Source: HGM13006 sp964518645
GTDB taxonomy: Bacteria; Bacillota; Clostridia; Oscillospirales; Oscillospiraceae
Assembly: GCA_964518645.1 (NCBI GenBank)
Contig: CAZFGL010000005.1
Coordinates: 1-32,971 of the forward strand
Length of the DNA: 32,971 nucleotides
Direction of reading: 5' to 3'
Shown: positions 1 to 6,435 of the stretch, piece by piece
How the letters are laid out: each line of letters starts with the position of its first letter
Numbering within the stretch: position 1 is the stretch's first letter
The notes under the pieces: generated by a model
Databases searched by the model: none
Told to the model about the DNA's origin: nothing
What the model saw: the letters and a program-made list of their open reading frames with translations, nothing else
Translations under genes and position numbers: made by a program

Positions 1-36
1 CTTCCGGTTCGGATTTGGATTGCTGTGGTGCACCAC

Positions 37-76
37 GTCGGAGCAAGCTTTATATTGCTTGCTCCGACTTTCTTTT
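37..76 (+). terminator. Rho-independent terminator of a gene left of the window
   Basis: A perfect 12-bp stem (37-48 with 57-68, arms GTCGGAGCAAGC and its complement) and an 8-base loop is followed by TTTCTTTTT. This is a canonical intrinsic terminator reading rightward, so a plus-strand transcript probably enters from the left edge. No coding sequence can be recognised in bases 1-36. Confidence 0.75.
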
Positions 77-87
77 TGAAAAAATGT

Positions 88-123
88 AGAGCCCCCGTTT
101 GGCTGACAAAAACGTGGCTCTTT
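88..123. terminator. Second hairpin, terminator-like
   Basis: AGAGCC (88-93) pairs with GGCTCT (116-121), and CGTTT (96-100) with AAACG (110-114), leaving a small internal loop. A short T run follows. It could be a backup terminator for the rightward transcript or part of the leftward operon's 3' end. The role is inferred from shape only. Confidence 0.4.
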
Positions 124-135
124 GATGAAATATGA

Positions 136-169
136 GCAGCAGGCCACCTCCGGCGAGGTGGCCTGCTGC
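136..169 (-). terminator. Strong hairpin downstream of the minus-strand redox operon
   Basis: A perfect 15-bp GC-rich stem (136-150 with 155-169) has a 4-base loop, CGGC. It lies 21 bases beyond the stop codon of the flavoprotein gene at 191. The minus-strand side lacks a clean U run while the plus side has TGTTTT, so it may act in both directions or mainly stabilise a 3' end. Confidence 0.55.
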
Positions 170-190
170 ATGTTTTGACTAAATATCTTT

Positions 191-727
191 TCAGACCTGT
201 TTACCCATTTCGTAGGCTTCTTTCATGGCGGGAGTATCAAGGATCTTGCTCTTTTCATATACCCCCATTCCATAGATTACGCCCATTTCCTTCGCACCGT
301 CCACGCAGTCGGTGTATCCACGGAAGCAGGACAGGGTGGTTTCGGCCGAACATTTTTCCACATCGGCAGCGGTGACAATATAATAGAACTCCTTGTCCCG
401 AACCTCCAGCCAGCGGGCAAGGGTACGGTCAATCAGTGCCTTGAGCTGGGCATTTATGGAGTAAAAATAAACCGGACTGGCCAGAACGAGAACGTCAGCA
501 TCGATCATTTTCTGAAGAACCTCGGCCATGTCGTCTTTAATTACACAGGTGCCGGTTTCCTTACATGCGTAACAAGCTCTGCAATAGCCAATGTTTTTCT
601 CTGCAACACGGATTTTTTCCACAGTATGACCTGCTTCGGCGGCGCCTTTGGCAAACTGGTCGCAGAGGATGTCGGAATTGCCGCCTTTCCGGGGGCTGCC
701 GGAAAGAATCAGAACTTTTTTGCTCAT
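191..727 (-). CDS. Flavodoxin-fold NAD(P)H-dependent FMN oxidoreductase, iron-sulfur flavoprotein type
   Basis: This 178-residue cytoplasmic protein begins with the flavodoxin-like FMN phosphate loop (ILSGSPRKGGNSD, residues 7-19) and has the flavin-contacting ASPVYFYSINAQLKALIDR segment in its middle. Between them Cys49, Cys52, Cys55 and Cys61 form a C-x2-C-x2-C-x5-C pattern. That matches the compact cysteine motif of iron-sulfur flavoproteins, so a [4Fe-4S] cluster is possible although not shown. An open frame continues 26 codons upstream, but the ATG at 727 is preceded by AAGGAGG and gives the family N-terminus. It is the last gene of a three-gene leftward operon, 13 bases after the aldo/keto reductase. 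Its substrate is unknown; quinones, disulfides or electrophiles are typical for such clusters. Confidence 0.85.
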   Translation of the reverse strand: MSKKVLILSGSPRKGGNSDILCDQFAKGAAEAGHTVEKIRVAEKNIGYCRACYACKETGTCVIKDDMAEVLQKMIDADVLVLASPVYFYSINAQLKALIDRTLARWLEVRDKEFYYIVTAADVEKCSAETTLSCFRGYTDCVDGAKEMGVIYGMGVYEKSKILDTPAMKEAYEMGKQV

Positions 728-740
728 GTTATGTGCCTCC

Positions 741-1628
741 TTACCATTTCTTTTCTTCTTTTTCACAGTTGTGCTGTTTTTTACGGGTTTCCACCATACC
801 CACAAACCACTCGACCATGGCGGGATCAGCGTGGGAGAAGAAGGAGCTCTCCTTTTTGTCCAGCAGACTGATGGCGGTCATTTCCTTATCGGTCAGCTGA
901 AAATCGAATACATTAAAATTCTCCTCCATCCGCTGGATGTGGGTGGATTTGGGGATCACCACAATGCCCCGTTGCAGGTGCCATCTGAGAATGACCTGAG
1001 CGACAGTCTTGCCGTATTTTTCTCCGATGACCTCCAGCAACGGCTGAGTGAACATGTCGCCACGGCCTTCTCCGAAGGGGGCCCAGGCCTCCATCTGGAT
1101 GCCGTATTTGTCGTGCCAGAGCTTGCTCTCCTCCTGCTGATGATGGGGATGGATCTCTACCTGATTGACCATCGGCTTGATGCGGTTGAAGGAAGCCATG
1201 TCGATCATGCGGTCGGGGGAGAAGTTGGAGATACCAATGGCACGGAGCTTACCCTCAGTATACAGATCCTCCAGCGCACGATATGCACCGTAGGTGTCTC
1301 CAAAAGGCTGATGGAGCAGACAGAGATCCAGATAATCTACCTGTAGCTTCTCCATGGATTCCATGACAGAGGCCTTTGTGGCTTCATATCTGTAGTGTTC
1401 GATCCAAACCTTGGTGGTGAGGAATATCTCGTCTCTCGGAATTCCACTCCCGGCAATGGCGAGGCCTACTTCTTCTTCATTAAAATAGCTCTGAGCGGTG
1501 TCGATCAGTCTGTAGCCTGTTTTGAGTGCATCGCTGACACAGCGCGCGCACTCATCCTTGGTGACCTGATAGACGCCGTATCCCAGCTGGGGCATTTTTA
1601 CCCCGTTAGACAGTGTGATGTAATTCAT
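741..1628 (-). CDS. Aldo/keto reductase
   Basis: The 295-residue protein has the AKR TIM-barrel signature. The catalytic tetrad is visible as Asp43, Tyr48, Lys73 and His106 (DTAQSYFNEEEVG, TTKVW and LLHQP contexts), and IPKSTHIQRMEENF near the C-terminus is the NADPH 2'-phosphate-binding segment. Length fits the family. It should reduce aldehydes or ketones with NADPH in the cytoplasm; the physiological substrate cannot be read. Its ATG directly follows the TAA of the cupin gene with no spacer, and the Shine-Dalgarno AGGAAGGAG lies inside the cupin 3' end, so the two are translationally close. A basic, Lys-rich tail (KKQHNCEKEEKKW) follows the barrel. Expression probably comes from the MerR-type promoter near 2158-2188. 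Confidence 0.92.
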   Translation of the reverse strand: MNYITLSNGVKMPQLGYGVYQVTKDECARCVSDALKTGYRLIDTAQSYFNEEEVGLAIAGSGIPRDEIFLTTKVWIEHYRYEATKASVMESMEKLQVDYLDLCLLHQPFGDTYGAYRALEDLYTEGKLRAIGISNFSPDRMIDMASFNRIKPMVNQVEIHPHHQQEESKLWHDKYGIQMEAWAPFGEGRGDMFTQPLLEVIGEKYGKTVAQVILRWHLQRGIVVIPKSTHIQRMEENFNVFDFQLTDKEMTAISLLDKKESSFFSHADPAMVEWFVGMVETRKKQHNCEKEEKKW

Positions 1629-2098
1629 TTACGACTCCTTCCTGATTTGTTTTACTGCGTTGCAGTATTCTTCGTCGGATACCGGTTCGAGACACTGATT
1701 CGATGTGTTTGTTCCGGGAACTTCCACTGCCAGATGGGAAAACCAGCTGTCGGGTGCGGCTCCATGCCAGTGTTTTACGCCGGCGGGGATGTTAACCACG
1801 TCTCCCGGGAGCATCTCCATGGGGGATTTGCCCCATTCCTGATAGTATCCCCGGCCACTTGCACAGATGAGGATCTGGCCGCCTCCTGCTTCGGCCTGAT
1901 GGGTGTGCCAGTTGTTGCGGCATCCCGGTTCAAAGGTCACGTTGAAAATCCCCACCTGTTCTGTCGACACAGGTGCAAGGTAGCTGTTCCACTGAAATAC
2001 TGGGCGAAACCGTCATTTGGCTGTCCAATCGGAAATACCATTGCTGTGGAGTGTTCTTCTCTCGTTACATGATTTCTGTCGGTAGTTTGCCTGTTCAT
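1629..2098 (-). pseudogene. Cupin-domain protein with a one-base frameshift
   Basis: The ATG at 2098, behind GGGAGG, opens a frame reading MNRQTTDRNH... and VFPIGQPNDGFAQYFSG, then goes out of frame after about 37 codons and stops. The continuation NSYLAPVSTEQVG, GCRNNWHTHQ, GDVVNIPAGVKHWHG and LAVEVPG is in the other frame from about 1988 to the TAA at 1629. Together they make about 154 residues of a single-domain cupin with the metal-site histidines (WHTH, HWHG) intact. One base is missing around 1988-1992 (the GGAAC stretch on the coding strand). The downstream part also has a GTG at 1970 that could give 113 residues, but without a convincing ribosome binding site and without the N-terminal strand. 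Either a recent inactivating mutation or a sequence error explains it. First gene of the cupin-AKR-flavoprotein operon, divergent from the MerR gene. Confidence 0.8.
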
Positions 2099-2130
2099 TT
2101 GTATACGCCTCCCGTAAATTCAGTTTTTTA

Positions 2131-2159
2131 TTGCCTTTACTGTGCAGGTCTGCTATCAT
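2131..2159 (+). promoter_or_regulatory. Possible promoter of the MerR gene
   Basis: TTGCCT (2131-2136), 17 bp, TATCAT (2154-2159). It overlaps the -10 of the divergent cupin promoter, and its start point would fall next to the operator dyad, which fits autoregulation. A perfect 12-bp palindrome ATGAAATTTCAT lies at 2200-2211 in the leader; its role is unknown. Confidence 0.4.
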
Positions 2160-2188
2160 AGTAATACCTGAACCTGACTTTAGGTCAA
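2158..2188 (-). promoter_or_regulatory. MerR-type promoter/operator of the cupin operon
   Basis: Read on the minus strand, -35 TTGACC (2183-2188) and -10 TACTAT (2158-2163) are separated by 19 bp, the over-long spacer typical of promoters activated by MerR-family twisting. The spacer holds an imperfect dyad ACCTnAA...TTnAGGT, the expected kind of MerR binding site. The adjacent divergent merR gene is the obvious candidate regulator; binding is inferred. Confidence 0.65.
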
Positions 2189-2231
2189 GGGCTTTTTTGA
2201 TGAAATTTCATGAAAACGTGGGAGGTGCGCT

Positions 2232-2672
2232 ATGTATACAATTGGACAGGTATCGGAAATGTTTGGACTCCCTGTATCTACGCTCCGGTATTACGACAAG
2301 CAGGGTCTTTTTCCGGGGATTCAGCGGGTATCCGGGGTTCGTAAATTTGGGGATCGGGATCTGGAGGCCATTCGGATCATTGAGTGTTTGAAGAAATCCG
2401 GTCTGGAGATCAGGGATATTAAGCAGTTTATGGACTGGTGCGTTCAGGGAGAGTCTACCTATGCCCAGCGGCTGGAGATGTTTGAAAAGCAGAAGAAAAA
2501 TGTGGAAGCAGAGATACGGCACATGAACAAGGTTTTTGATATGCTGCGGTTTAAATGCTGGTTTTACGAGCAGGCACTTGCGGATGGCGGGGAAGCGCGG
2601 ATCCGGGAGATGCTCCCGGATCATCTGCCGGAAGAAATCCAGCGGGCCTATGACAACGCGCACAGCGAGTAA
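2232..2672 (+). CDS. MerR-family transcriptional regulator
   Basis: This 146-residue protein has the MerR N-terminal winged helix-turn-helix (MYTIGQVSEMFGLPVSTLRYYDKQGLF) followed by the second helix pair (FGDRDLEAIRIIECLKKSGLEIRDIKQF) and a long dimerisation coiled coil around residues 75-110. The C-terminal effector part is short, and the only cysteines are Cys53, Cys69 and Cys109, so a metal-binding loop of the classic mercury type is not evident. GGGAGGTG precedes the ATG. It is divergent from the cupin/AKR/flavoprotein operon, whose promoter has the 19-bp spacer used by this family, so activation of that operon by an electrophile or redox signal is the likely role. The inducer cannot be read from sequence. 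Confidence 0.92.
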   Translation: MYTIGQVSEMFGLPVSTLRYYDKQGLFPGIQRVSGVRKFGDRDLEAIRIIECLKKSGLEIRDIKQFMDWCVQGESTYAQRLEMFEKQKKNVEAEIRHMNKVFDMLRFKCWFYEQALADGGEARIREMLPDHLPEEIQRAYDNAHSE

Positions 2673-2744
2673 AGGGATTCCTGAAAAGGGGTGTACTGTA
2701 TGCGGATGAAGGCGATTTTACTCCGTCTCGATTTTCTTTACCAA

Positions 2745-2797
2745 TGAACAAACGGCGCCTTTCCGTGCTATAATACCTTCAGTTTAAGCACTTGAAC
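2745..2797 (+). promoter_or_regulatory. Promoter and operator-like dyad of the ArsR-nitroreductase operon
   Basis: TGAACA (2745-2750), 18 bp, TATAAT (2769-2774). Just downstream, GTTTAAG (2782-2788) and CTTGAAC (2791-2797) form an inverted repeat with one mismatch and a 2-base centre, covering the expected start point. This position and shape suit binding by the ArsR repressor encoded next; autoregulation is inferred. Confidence 0.6.
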
Positions 2798-2814
2798 GAA
2801 AGCGGGGGAGTTTT

Positions 2815-3174
2815 TTGGAGCTTCATGAAAAGGTTGCGCTGTTAGCGGATGGATTTGCAGTCAGTGCAAAAATGCTCTCGGCCATTGGGGATGAGACCAG
2901 ACAGCATTTGATTTTGGAGATGCTGAAAATGGGAGATTGCGGTGGTGTCCGGGTGTGCGCCATCACAGAAAAGACCAATCTCTCCCGGCCGGCGGTGTCC
3001 CACCATCTTCAGATTATGAAGGATGCTGGGATTGTCCGGGTACGCAAAGAGGGGACAAAGAATTACTACTATTTTGACCCGGAAATGGCGTCCTTTGAGA
3101 AGCTGGTCTCCACGTTGCAGCTTGCAGTGGAGATTTGCAAAGAACTCCCGGATCGAAGCGGCAGAGACATGTAA
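2815..3174 (+). CDS. ArsR/SmtB-family transcriptional regulator
   Basis: The 119-residue winged-helix protein contains LSAIGDETRQHLILEML (helices 1-2), the recognition helix region TNLSRPAVSHHLQIMKDAGIV (residues 54-74) and the wing VRVRKEGTKNYYYFD. The start is a TTG at 2815, four bases after GGGGGAG; no ATG or GTG is available in frame before the conserved core. Cys42, Cys48 and Cys108 are present, but the ELCVCD-type metal site of ArsR proper is absent, so sensing may be of redox or organic signals rather than arsenite. It is followed 28 bases later by a nitroreductase-family gene, its probable target along with itself. Confidence 0.9.
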   Translation: MELHEKVALLADGFAVSAKMLSAIGDETRQHLILEMLKMGDCGGVRVCAITEKTNLSRPAVSHHLQIMKDAGIVRVRKEGTKNYYYFDPEMASFEKLVSTLQLAVEICKELPDRSGRDM

Positions 3175-3202
3175 TGTGCTTACCATATTGGAGGGATTAT
3201 GT

Positions 3203-3865
3203 ATGAATTCGCTTGAAATTATGAAACAGAGACACAGCGTGCGCCAGTACACGGATCGTCCCGTTGAACAGGAGAAGAGAGATGTACTGAGTGGCCTTGT
3301 GGAGGAAATCAACCGGGAAAATGATCTGCACATTCAAATGATTTATGATGAACCCAAGTGCTTTGATTCCTTTATGGCCCACTATGGGAAATTCTCGGGG
3401 GTCAGGAATTACATTGCCCTTGTTGGAAAAAAGAGCGCAGATCTGGAGGAACGACTGGGGTATTATGGAGAAAAACTTGTGCTTAAGGCTCAGGAACTAG
3501 GGCTGAATACCTGCTGGGTAGCCATGACCCACGGAAAGAGCAGTGCCGTTGTGAACAAAGGGGAAAAGCTGGTTTGCCTGATCTCCCTTGGATATGGAGT
3601 AACCCCCGGGACGGAACACAAGAGTAAGTCCCTGAGCAGTGTTTGTTCCTGTAACGGTGAAATGCCCCAGTGGTTTAACGATGGTGTAGAGGGGGCACTT
3701 CTTGCGCCTACGGCGATGAATCAGCAGAAGTTTTTCTTTGAACTGCTTCCGGATGGGAAGATCCGCAGTAAAAGTGGCAGCGGGTTCTATGTAAAACTGG
3801 ATCTGGGTATTGCCAAATATCACTTTGAGGTGATTTCCGGGAAAACAGATTGCTGGGCTAAGTGA
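3203..3865 (+). CDS. Nitroreductase-family protein
   Basis: The start ATG at 3203 is set by GGAGGGATTATGT and by the family N-terminus MNSLEIMKQRHSVRQYTDRPV, where the RHSVRxY segment binds the FMN phosphate. The open frame extends upstream without ribosome binding site. The 220-residue protein contains YYGEKLVLKAQELGLNTCWVAM and LGYG segments typical of the branch of putative NAD(P)H-dependent nitroreductases that resemble TM1586, which carry a duplicated half-domain (GVEGALLAPTAMNQQKFFFEL) rather than the classical dimer-swapped C-terminus. It probably reduces nitro or quinone substrates using flavin in the cytoplasm. It is downstream of an ArsR regulator in the same direction and is followed by a terminator. 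Confidence 0.85.
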   Translation: MNSLEIMKQRHSVRQYTDRPVEQEKRDVLSGLVEEINRENDLHIQMIYDEPKCFDSFMAHYGKFSGVRNYIALVGKKSADLEERLGYYGEKLVLKAQELGLNTCWVAMTHGKSSAVVNKGEKLVCLISLGYGVTPGTEHKSKSLSSVCSCNGEMPQWFNDGVEGALLAPTAMNQQKFFFELLPDGKIRSKSGSGFYVKLDLGIAKYHFEVISGKTDCWAK

Positions 3866-3910
3866 CAGAATTGGCTCCCGGAATAAACGACATACGAGCG
3901 TGCAGCATTT

Positions 3911-3943
3911 GCAGTCCCTGTTCTGATGACAGGGGCTGCTTTT
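3911..3943 (+). terminator. Terminator after the nitroreductase gene
   Basis: GCAGTCCCTGT (3911-3921) pairs with ACAGGGGCTGC (3929-3939) through one G-U pair, with a 7-base loop, and is followed by TTTT. Confidence 0.8.
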
Positions 3944-3981
3944 GTATCAGAGGCAAGCTGAAACATAAACGATAATTCCAC

Positions 3982-4010
3982 TTCACAAAACGTGAAATAT
4001 GTTTTATAAT
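3982..4010 (+). promoter_or_regulatory. Promoter of the ylmH-GNAT-DUF896 operon
   Basis: TTCACA (3982-3987), 17 bp, TATAAT (4005-4010). TTCAC and GTGAA form a 5-bp inverted repeat across the -35 region (3982-3996), a possible operator. Confidence 0.6.
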
Positions 4011-4078
4011 ATCCGGGAAAGACGCCCCGGTGCGCCTTTTCCTGTTGTAAAAAACACTGGCTTTTGAAAGGCAATGAT

Positions 4079-4876
4079 ATGGATAAACAACAACTGATCG
4101 CCATGCTTGCGGAAAACGGTGAGGACCGGCTGCTTCTGGCGAAGGTATATGATAAGCTCTCTGCGGCTGACCGGAAGAATATCCCCGGAGCCACCTGCTT
4201 TCTCTCCGGGCGGGAACAGATGCTGGTGAAGCAGATGGTGGACAGAATGGGGATTCCCAATACCTGCTTTTTTGGTGGGACAGACAATCCTGACCGTCAG
4301 GTGATCTGTTATGTGCCGGATTATTACACGCCGGAGGATTTTTTTCAAAGTGAGGATGGGCCTGTGACGGCACTGCGGGCTGAAATATCGGACTATGATA
4401 CCCTGACCCACCGGGATTTCCTGGGGGGAATTCTGGGGCAGGGGATAAAGCGTGAGGTTCTGGGGGACATTTTTGTGTCAGAGGGACATTGCGATTTTCT
4501 GGTTCTCCGGGAAATGGGGCCGTATCTGCTGCAAAGTCTAACATCTGTTGGCCGGGCGAAGATCCGACTTTCTCCCATTGCGCTGGGGGAGATTGAGGTT
4601 CCCCCTCAGAAAATCAAATCCATTCGGGATACAGTGGCCTCCATGCGGCTGGACTGCGTAATGGCATCCGGTTTTGGTATGGGGCGCAGTAAGGCACAGA
4701 CTCTGATTTCCTCCGGCAGGGTGGAAGTGAACCACGGATCAGTTTTAAAAGCTGACCGACTGGTGGAGCAGGGGGACGTAATTTCTGCCCGGGGACTGGG
4801 AAAGTTTCTGGTTGCGGAAGTGAATGGACAGACGAAAAAAGGCAGGATCGGTCTGACCCTGCACAGATATTTATAG
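4079..4876 (+). CDS. YlmH-like S4-domain RNA-binding protein
   Basis: This 265-residue protein has the YlmH architecture: an N-terminal helical region, a middle domain ending in GILGQGIKREVLGDIF and FLVLREMGPYL, and a C-terminal S4 RNA-binding domain (about residues 188-245: RLDCVMASGFGMGRSKAQ, GRVEVNHG, GDVISARGLGKF). The family binds ribosomal or tRNA-containing complexes; B. subtilis YlmH has been linked to ribosome quality control. The start at 4079 follows GAAAGG by seven bases; a TTG at 4064 is in frame but lies before that site. In other Firmicutes the gene sits in the divIVA/ylm cell-division cluster, but here it is with an acetyltransferase and a DUF896 gene, 11 bases and an overlap apart. 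Confidence 0.88.
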   Translation: MDKQQLIAMLAENGEDRLLLAKVYDKLSAADRKNIPGATCFLSGREQMLVKQMVDRMGIPNTCFFGGTDNPDRQVICYVPDYYTPEDFFQSEDGPVTALRAEISDYDTLTHRDFLGGILGQGIKREVLGDIFVSEGHCDFLVLREMGPYLLQSLTSVGRAKIRLSPIALGEIEVPPQKIKSIRDTVASMRLDCVMASGFGMGRSKAQTLISSGRVEVNHGSVLKADRLVEQGDVISARGLGKFLVAEVNGQTKKGRIGLTLHRYL

Positions 4877-4887
4877 AGAGGACGCAT

Positions 4888-5373
4888 ATGATTACTTCAA
4901 TGTGGTTTCGACCCGGCGATGATATTTCTGTGGTGCTAGAGCTGCGGCGGCAGGTCTTTCAGGAGGAACTGGGACTTCCGGTGGAATTTGATCAGGACGG
5001 GCTTGACCCGTACAGCTACCATCTTGTGCTCCTTTATAATGATATTCCTGCTGCCTGTGGACGGATCTCCTATGGGGGCTTGAACACGGGCAGACTGAGC
5101 CGGATCTGTGTGCTGCACAATTATCGCCGTCAGGGGATCGGGGACGGTCTTGTGAAGGTGCTGGATTACAAGGCGTCCCAGCTGGGTATGGGACGTTCCC
5201 GGGTGGAGACGATTCCCGGGCTGGAGAAATTCTTTGGGTGCATCGGTTATGAAAAAACCGGAGACAGCTATGAAAAATACAACATGAGTTTAATTACTAT
5301 GGAGAAGGAGACAAACGATGGAACAAGAGAAAATTGCGCGCATCAATGCGCTGGCAAGAAAAGCGAAGGCTGA
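4888..5373 (+). CDS. GNAT-family N-acetyltransferase
   Basis: The 161-residue product carries the acetyl-CoA pyrophosphate-binding motif A (RICVLHNYRRQGIGDGLV, RRQGIG being the Q/RxxGxG/A loop) and a preceding strand-rich part, with FFGCIGYEKTGDSY as the usual motif B end. GAGAGGAC precedes the ATG. The C-terminal 19 codons lie beyond the start of the DUF896 gene in another frame, so the last residues (TNDGTRENCAHQC...) are probably an unconserved tail. The acceptor is unknown; sequence resembles the ElaA/YjcF-like small-molecule or protein acetyltransferases. The closeness to ylmH upstream indicates co-transcription. Confidence 0.85.
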   Translation: MITSMWFRPGDDISVVLELRRQVFQEELGLPVEFDQDGLDPYSYHLVLLYNDIPAACGRISYGGLNTGRLSRICVLHNYRRQGIGDGLVKVLDYKASQLGMGRSRVETIPGLEKFFGCIGYEKTGDSYEKYNMSLITMEKETNDGTRENCAHQCAGKKSEG

Positions 5374-5524
5374 AGGTCTTACCCCGGAAGAGATCACGGA
5401 ACGGGACGCACTCCGGAAGGAGTACATTGCGGATTTTAAGCGCAGTCTGGTTGGCCAGCTGGAAGCCATCACCATTGTCGAGGAAGACGGTTCCAGACAT
5501 AAACTGAAGAAAAAGGAACGCTGA
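5318..5524 (+). CDS. DUF896 (YnzC-type) small protein
   Basis: A 68-residue helical protein: MEQEKIARINALARKAKAEGL, then TPEEITERDALRKEYI and FKRSLVGQLEAITIVEEDG, the usual DUF896 pattern, with a basic end KLKKKER. Family members are two-helix cytoplasmic proteins of unclear function; B. subtilis YnzC lies in the LexA-controlled yneA operon. AAGGAG eight bases before the ATG fixes the start. The gene overlaps the end of the acetyltransferase gene by 56 bases in a different frame, which suggests coupled translation. Confidence 0.9.
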   Translation: MEQEKIARINALARKAKAEGLTPEEITERDALRKEYIADFKRSLVGQLEAITIVEEDGSRHKLKKKER

Positions 5525-5540
5525 TTACCATAAAACAGTC

Positions 5541-5574
5541 ACAGCCGAAGCGCCTGTCCGGGTGCTTCGGCTGT
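5541..5574. terminator. Bidirectional terminator between DUF896 and DUF1294 genes
   Basis: ACAGCCGAAGC (5541-5551) pairs with GCTTCGGCTGT (5564-5574), with extra C-G pairing inside, and is followed by TGTGTATTT. It sits between two convergent genes and probably serves both. Confidence 0.7.
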
Positions 5575-5581
5575 TGTGTAT

Positions 5582-5845
5582 TTATATGTAGTACAAAGTC
5601 AGAGCGAGGATGATTTGAAACAGCATAATACATGGAAATCCGATGGTAAAGGATTTGTGCTTGGTTTTGTGGCGGAAAAGCTCCATGCCCAGCCATCCGC
5701 CGATACTGCCTCCGAGGATCGCAGAAAGAAACAGGGTTCGCTCCGGAACGCGCCACGCCCCACGTTTTGCCCGGCGTTTGTCCACACCCATAAGGATGAA
5801 GGCGAGAAGGTTCAGCATACAAAGGTAAATCATTAAGTATTTCAT
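5582..5845 (-). CDS. DUF1294 small membrane protein
   Basis: This 87-residue protein has three hydrophobic segments (about residues 3-19, 38-54, 68-86) and the family core MGVDKRRAKRGAWRVPERTLF and LGGSIGGWLGMELFRHKTKHKSF. The basic loop between the first two helices is the DUF1294 hallmark. Function is unknown; in other bacteria the domain is sometimes fused to cold-shock domains. GGAGTGATTAT precedes the ATG. It follows the M50 protease gene by 38 bases on the same strand and is likely its operon partner. Confidence 0.88.
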   Translation of the reverse strand: MKYLMIYLCMLNLLAFILMGVDKRRAKRGAWRVPERTLFLSAILGGSIGGWLGMELFRHKTKHKSFTIGFPCIMLFQIILALTLYYI

Positions 5846-5883
5846 ATAATCACTCCGCTGTATACTATACCAGCGACATGGGG

Positions 5884-6435
5884 TCAGTGCAAGAGCCTGT
5901 TTTTTGTGGAACGGAGTAAAAATGCCCCTGCAAGAACGATTGGAAGAAAGCCAAGATGATATTTTCCTGTCAGAAAGCTGGAGAAAATCAGACCAAAAAC
6001 AGCGAAAACGTTGGAAACAACTCCGGCGACCTTTTCGGCGGTGTCTTCAGGGAGCAGCAGAAGGAGGGCACTGCGGAGCATACGCCATCCATCGAGACCA
6101 TGCAGTGGACACAGATTGGCAAGCCCTAAAAGGAGACTGTAATGGCCTGTCCGGGGAAAAAGAGGATGAAACAGCCCGGTAATGAGGCTGAACAGAGGAC
6201 CTGCGCCGGCGGCCAGAAGTTCCTCCGGGTATGACAGCGGTGCGGTGTCCATTTTTGCACCGAAAAAAGTGAAATGGAGGGTCAATGGTGGCTTATCAAG
6301 GATACACAGGGCGATATAATGCCCCAGTTCGTGAATGAGTACGGACAGGGCGAAGGGAAAAACTGTTTCTGGGCGGAGGTAATATAGCACGGAGAGCCAG
6401 AGAATGACGCTGGGGTGGACGGAACATGCCTTCAT
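5884..6435 (-). CDS. M50-family site-2 (intramembrane) metalloprotease, SpoIVFB-like
   Basis: The 183-residue membrane protein shows both zinc-site motifs: HELGH (His35, Glu36, His39) in the first hydrophobic block and NLCPLHGLDG (Asn107, Pro110, Asp115) in a later one, with about five membrane segments overall. It lacks a CBS or PDZ domain, so it resembles a minimal SpoIVFB-type core (B. subtilis SpoIVFB is about 290 residues). SpoIVFB cleaves pro-sigma-K during sporulation; whether this copy does is inference, supported only by the other sporulation genes nearby. Its ATG overlaps the stop of a 47-codon gene (TGATG), indicating coupled translation. DUF1294 gene follows. Confidence 0.85.
   Translation of the reverse strand: MKACSVHPSVILWLSVLYYLRPETVFPFALSVLIHELGHYIALCILDKPPLTLHFTFFGAKMDTAPLSYPEELLAAGAGPLFSLITGLFHPLFPRTGHYSLLLGLANLCPLHGLDGWRMLRSALLLLLPEDTAEKVAGVVSNVFAVFGLIFSSFLTGKYHLGFLPIVLAGAFLLRSTKNRLLH

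Noticed and set aside
2700..2747. 15-codon frame MRMKAILLRLDFLYQ with AAAAGGGG upstream
   Set aside because: Too short to judge, no neighbour it could regulate by attenuation, and the ArsR promoter begins within it.
4013..4043. Possible hairpin GACGCCCCGG...GCGCC with TTTTCC
   Set aside because: The pairing is poor; it is more likely ordinary leader sequence of the ylmH transcript.
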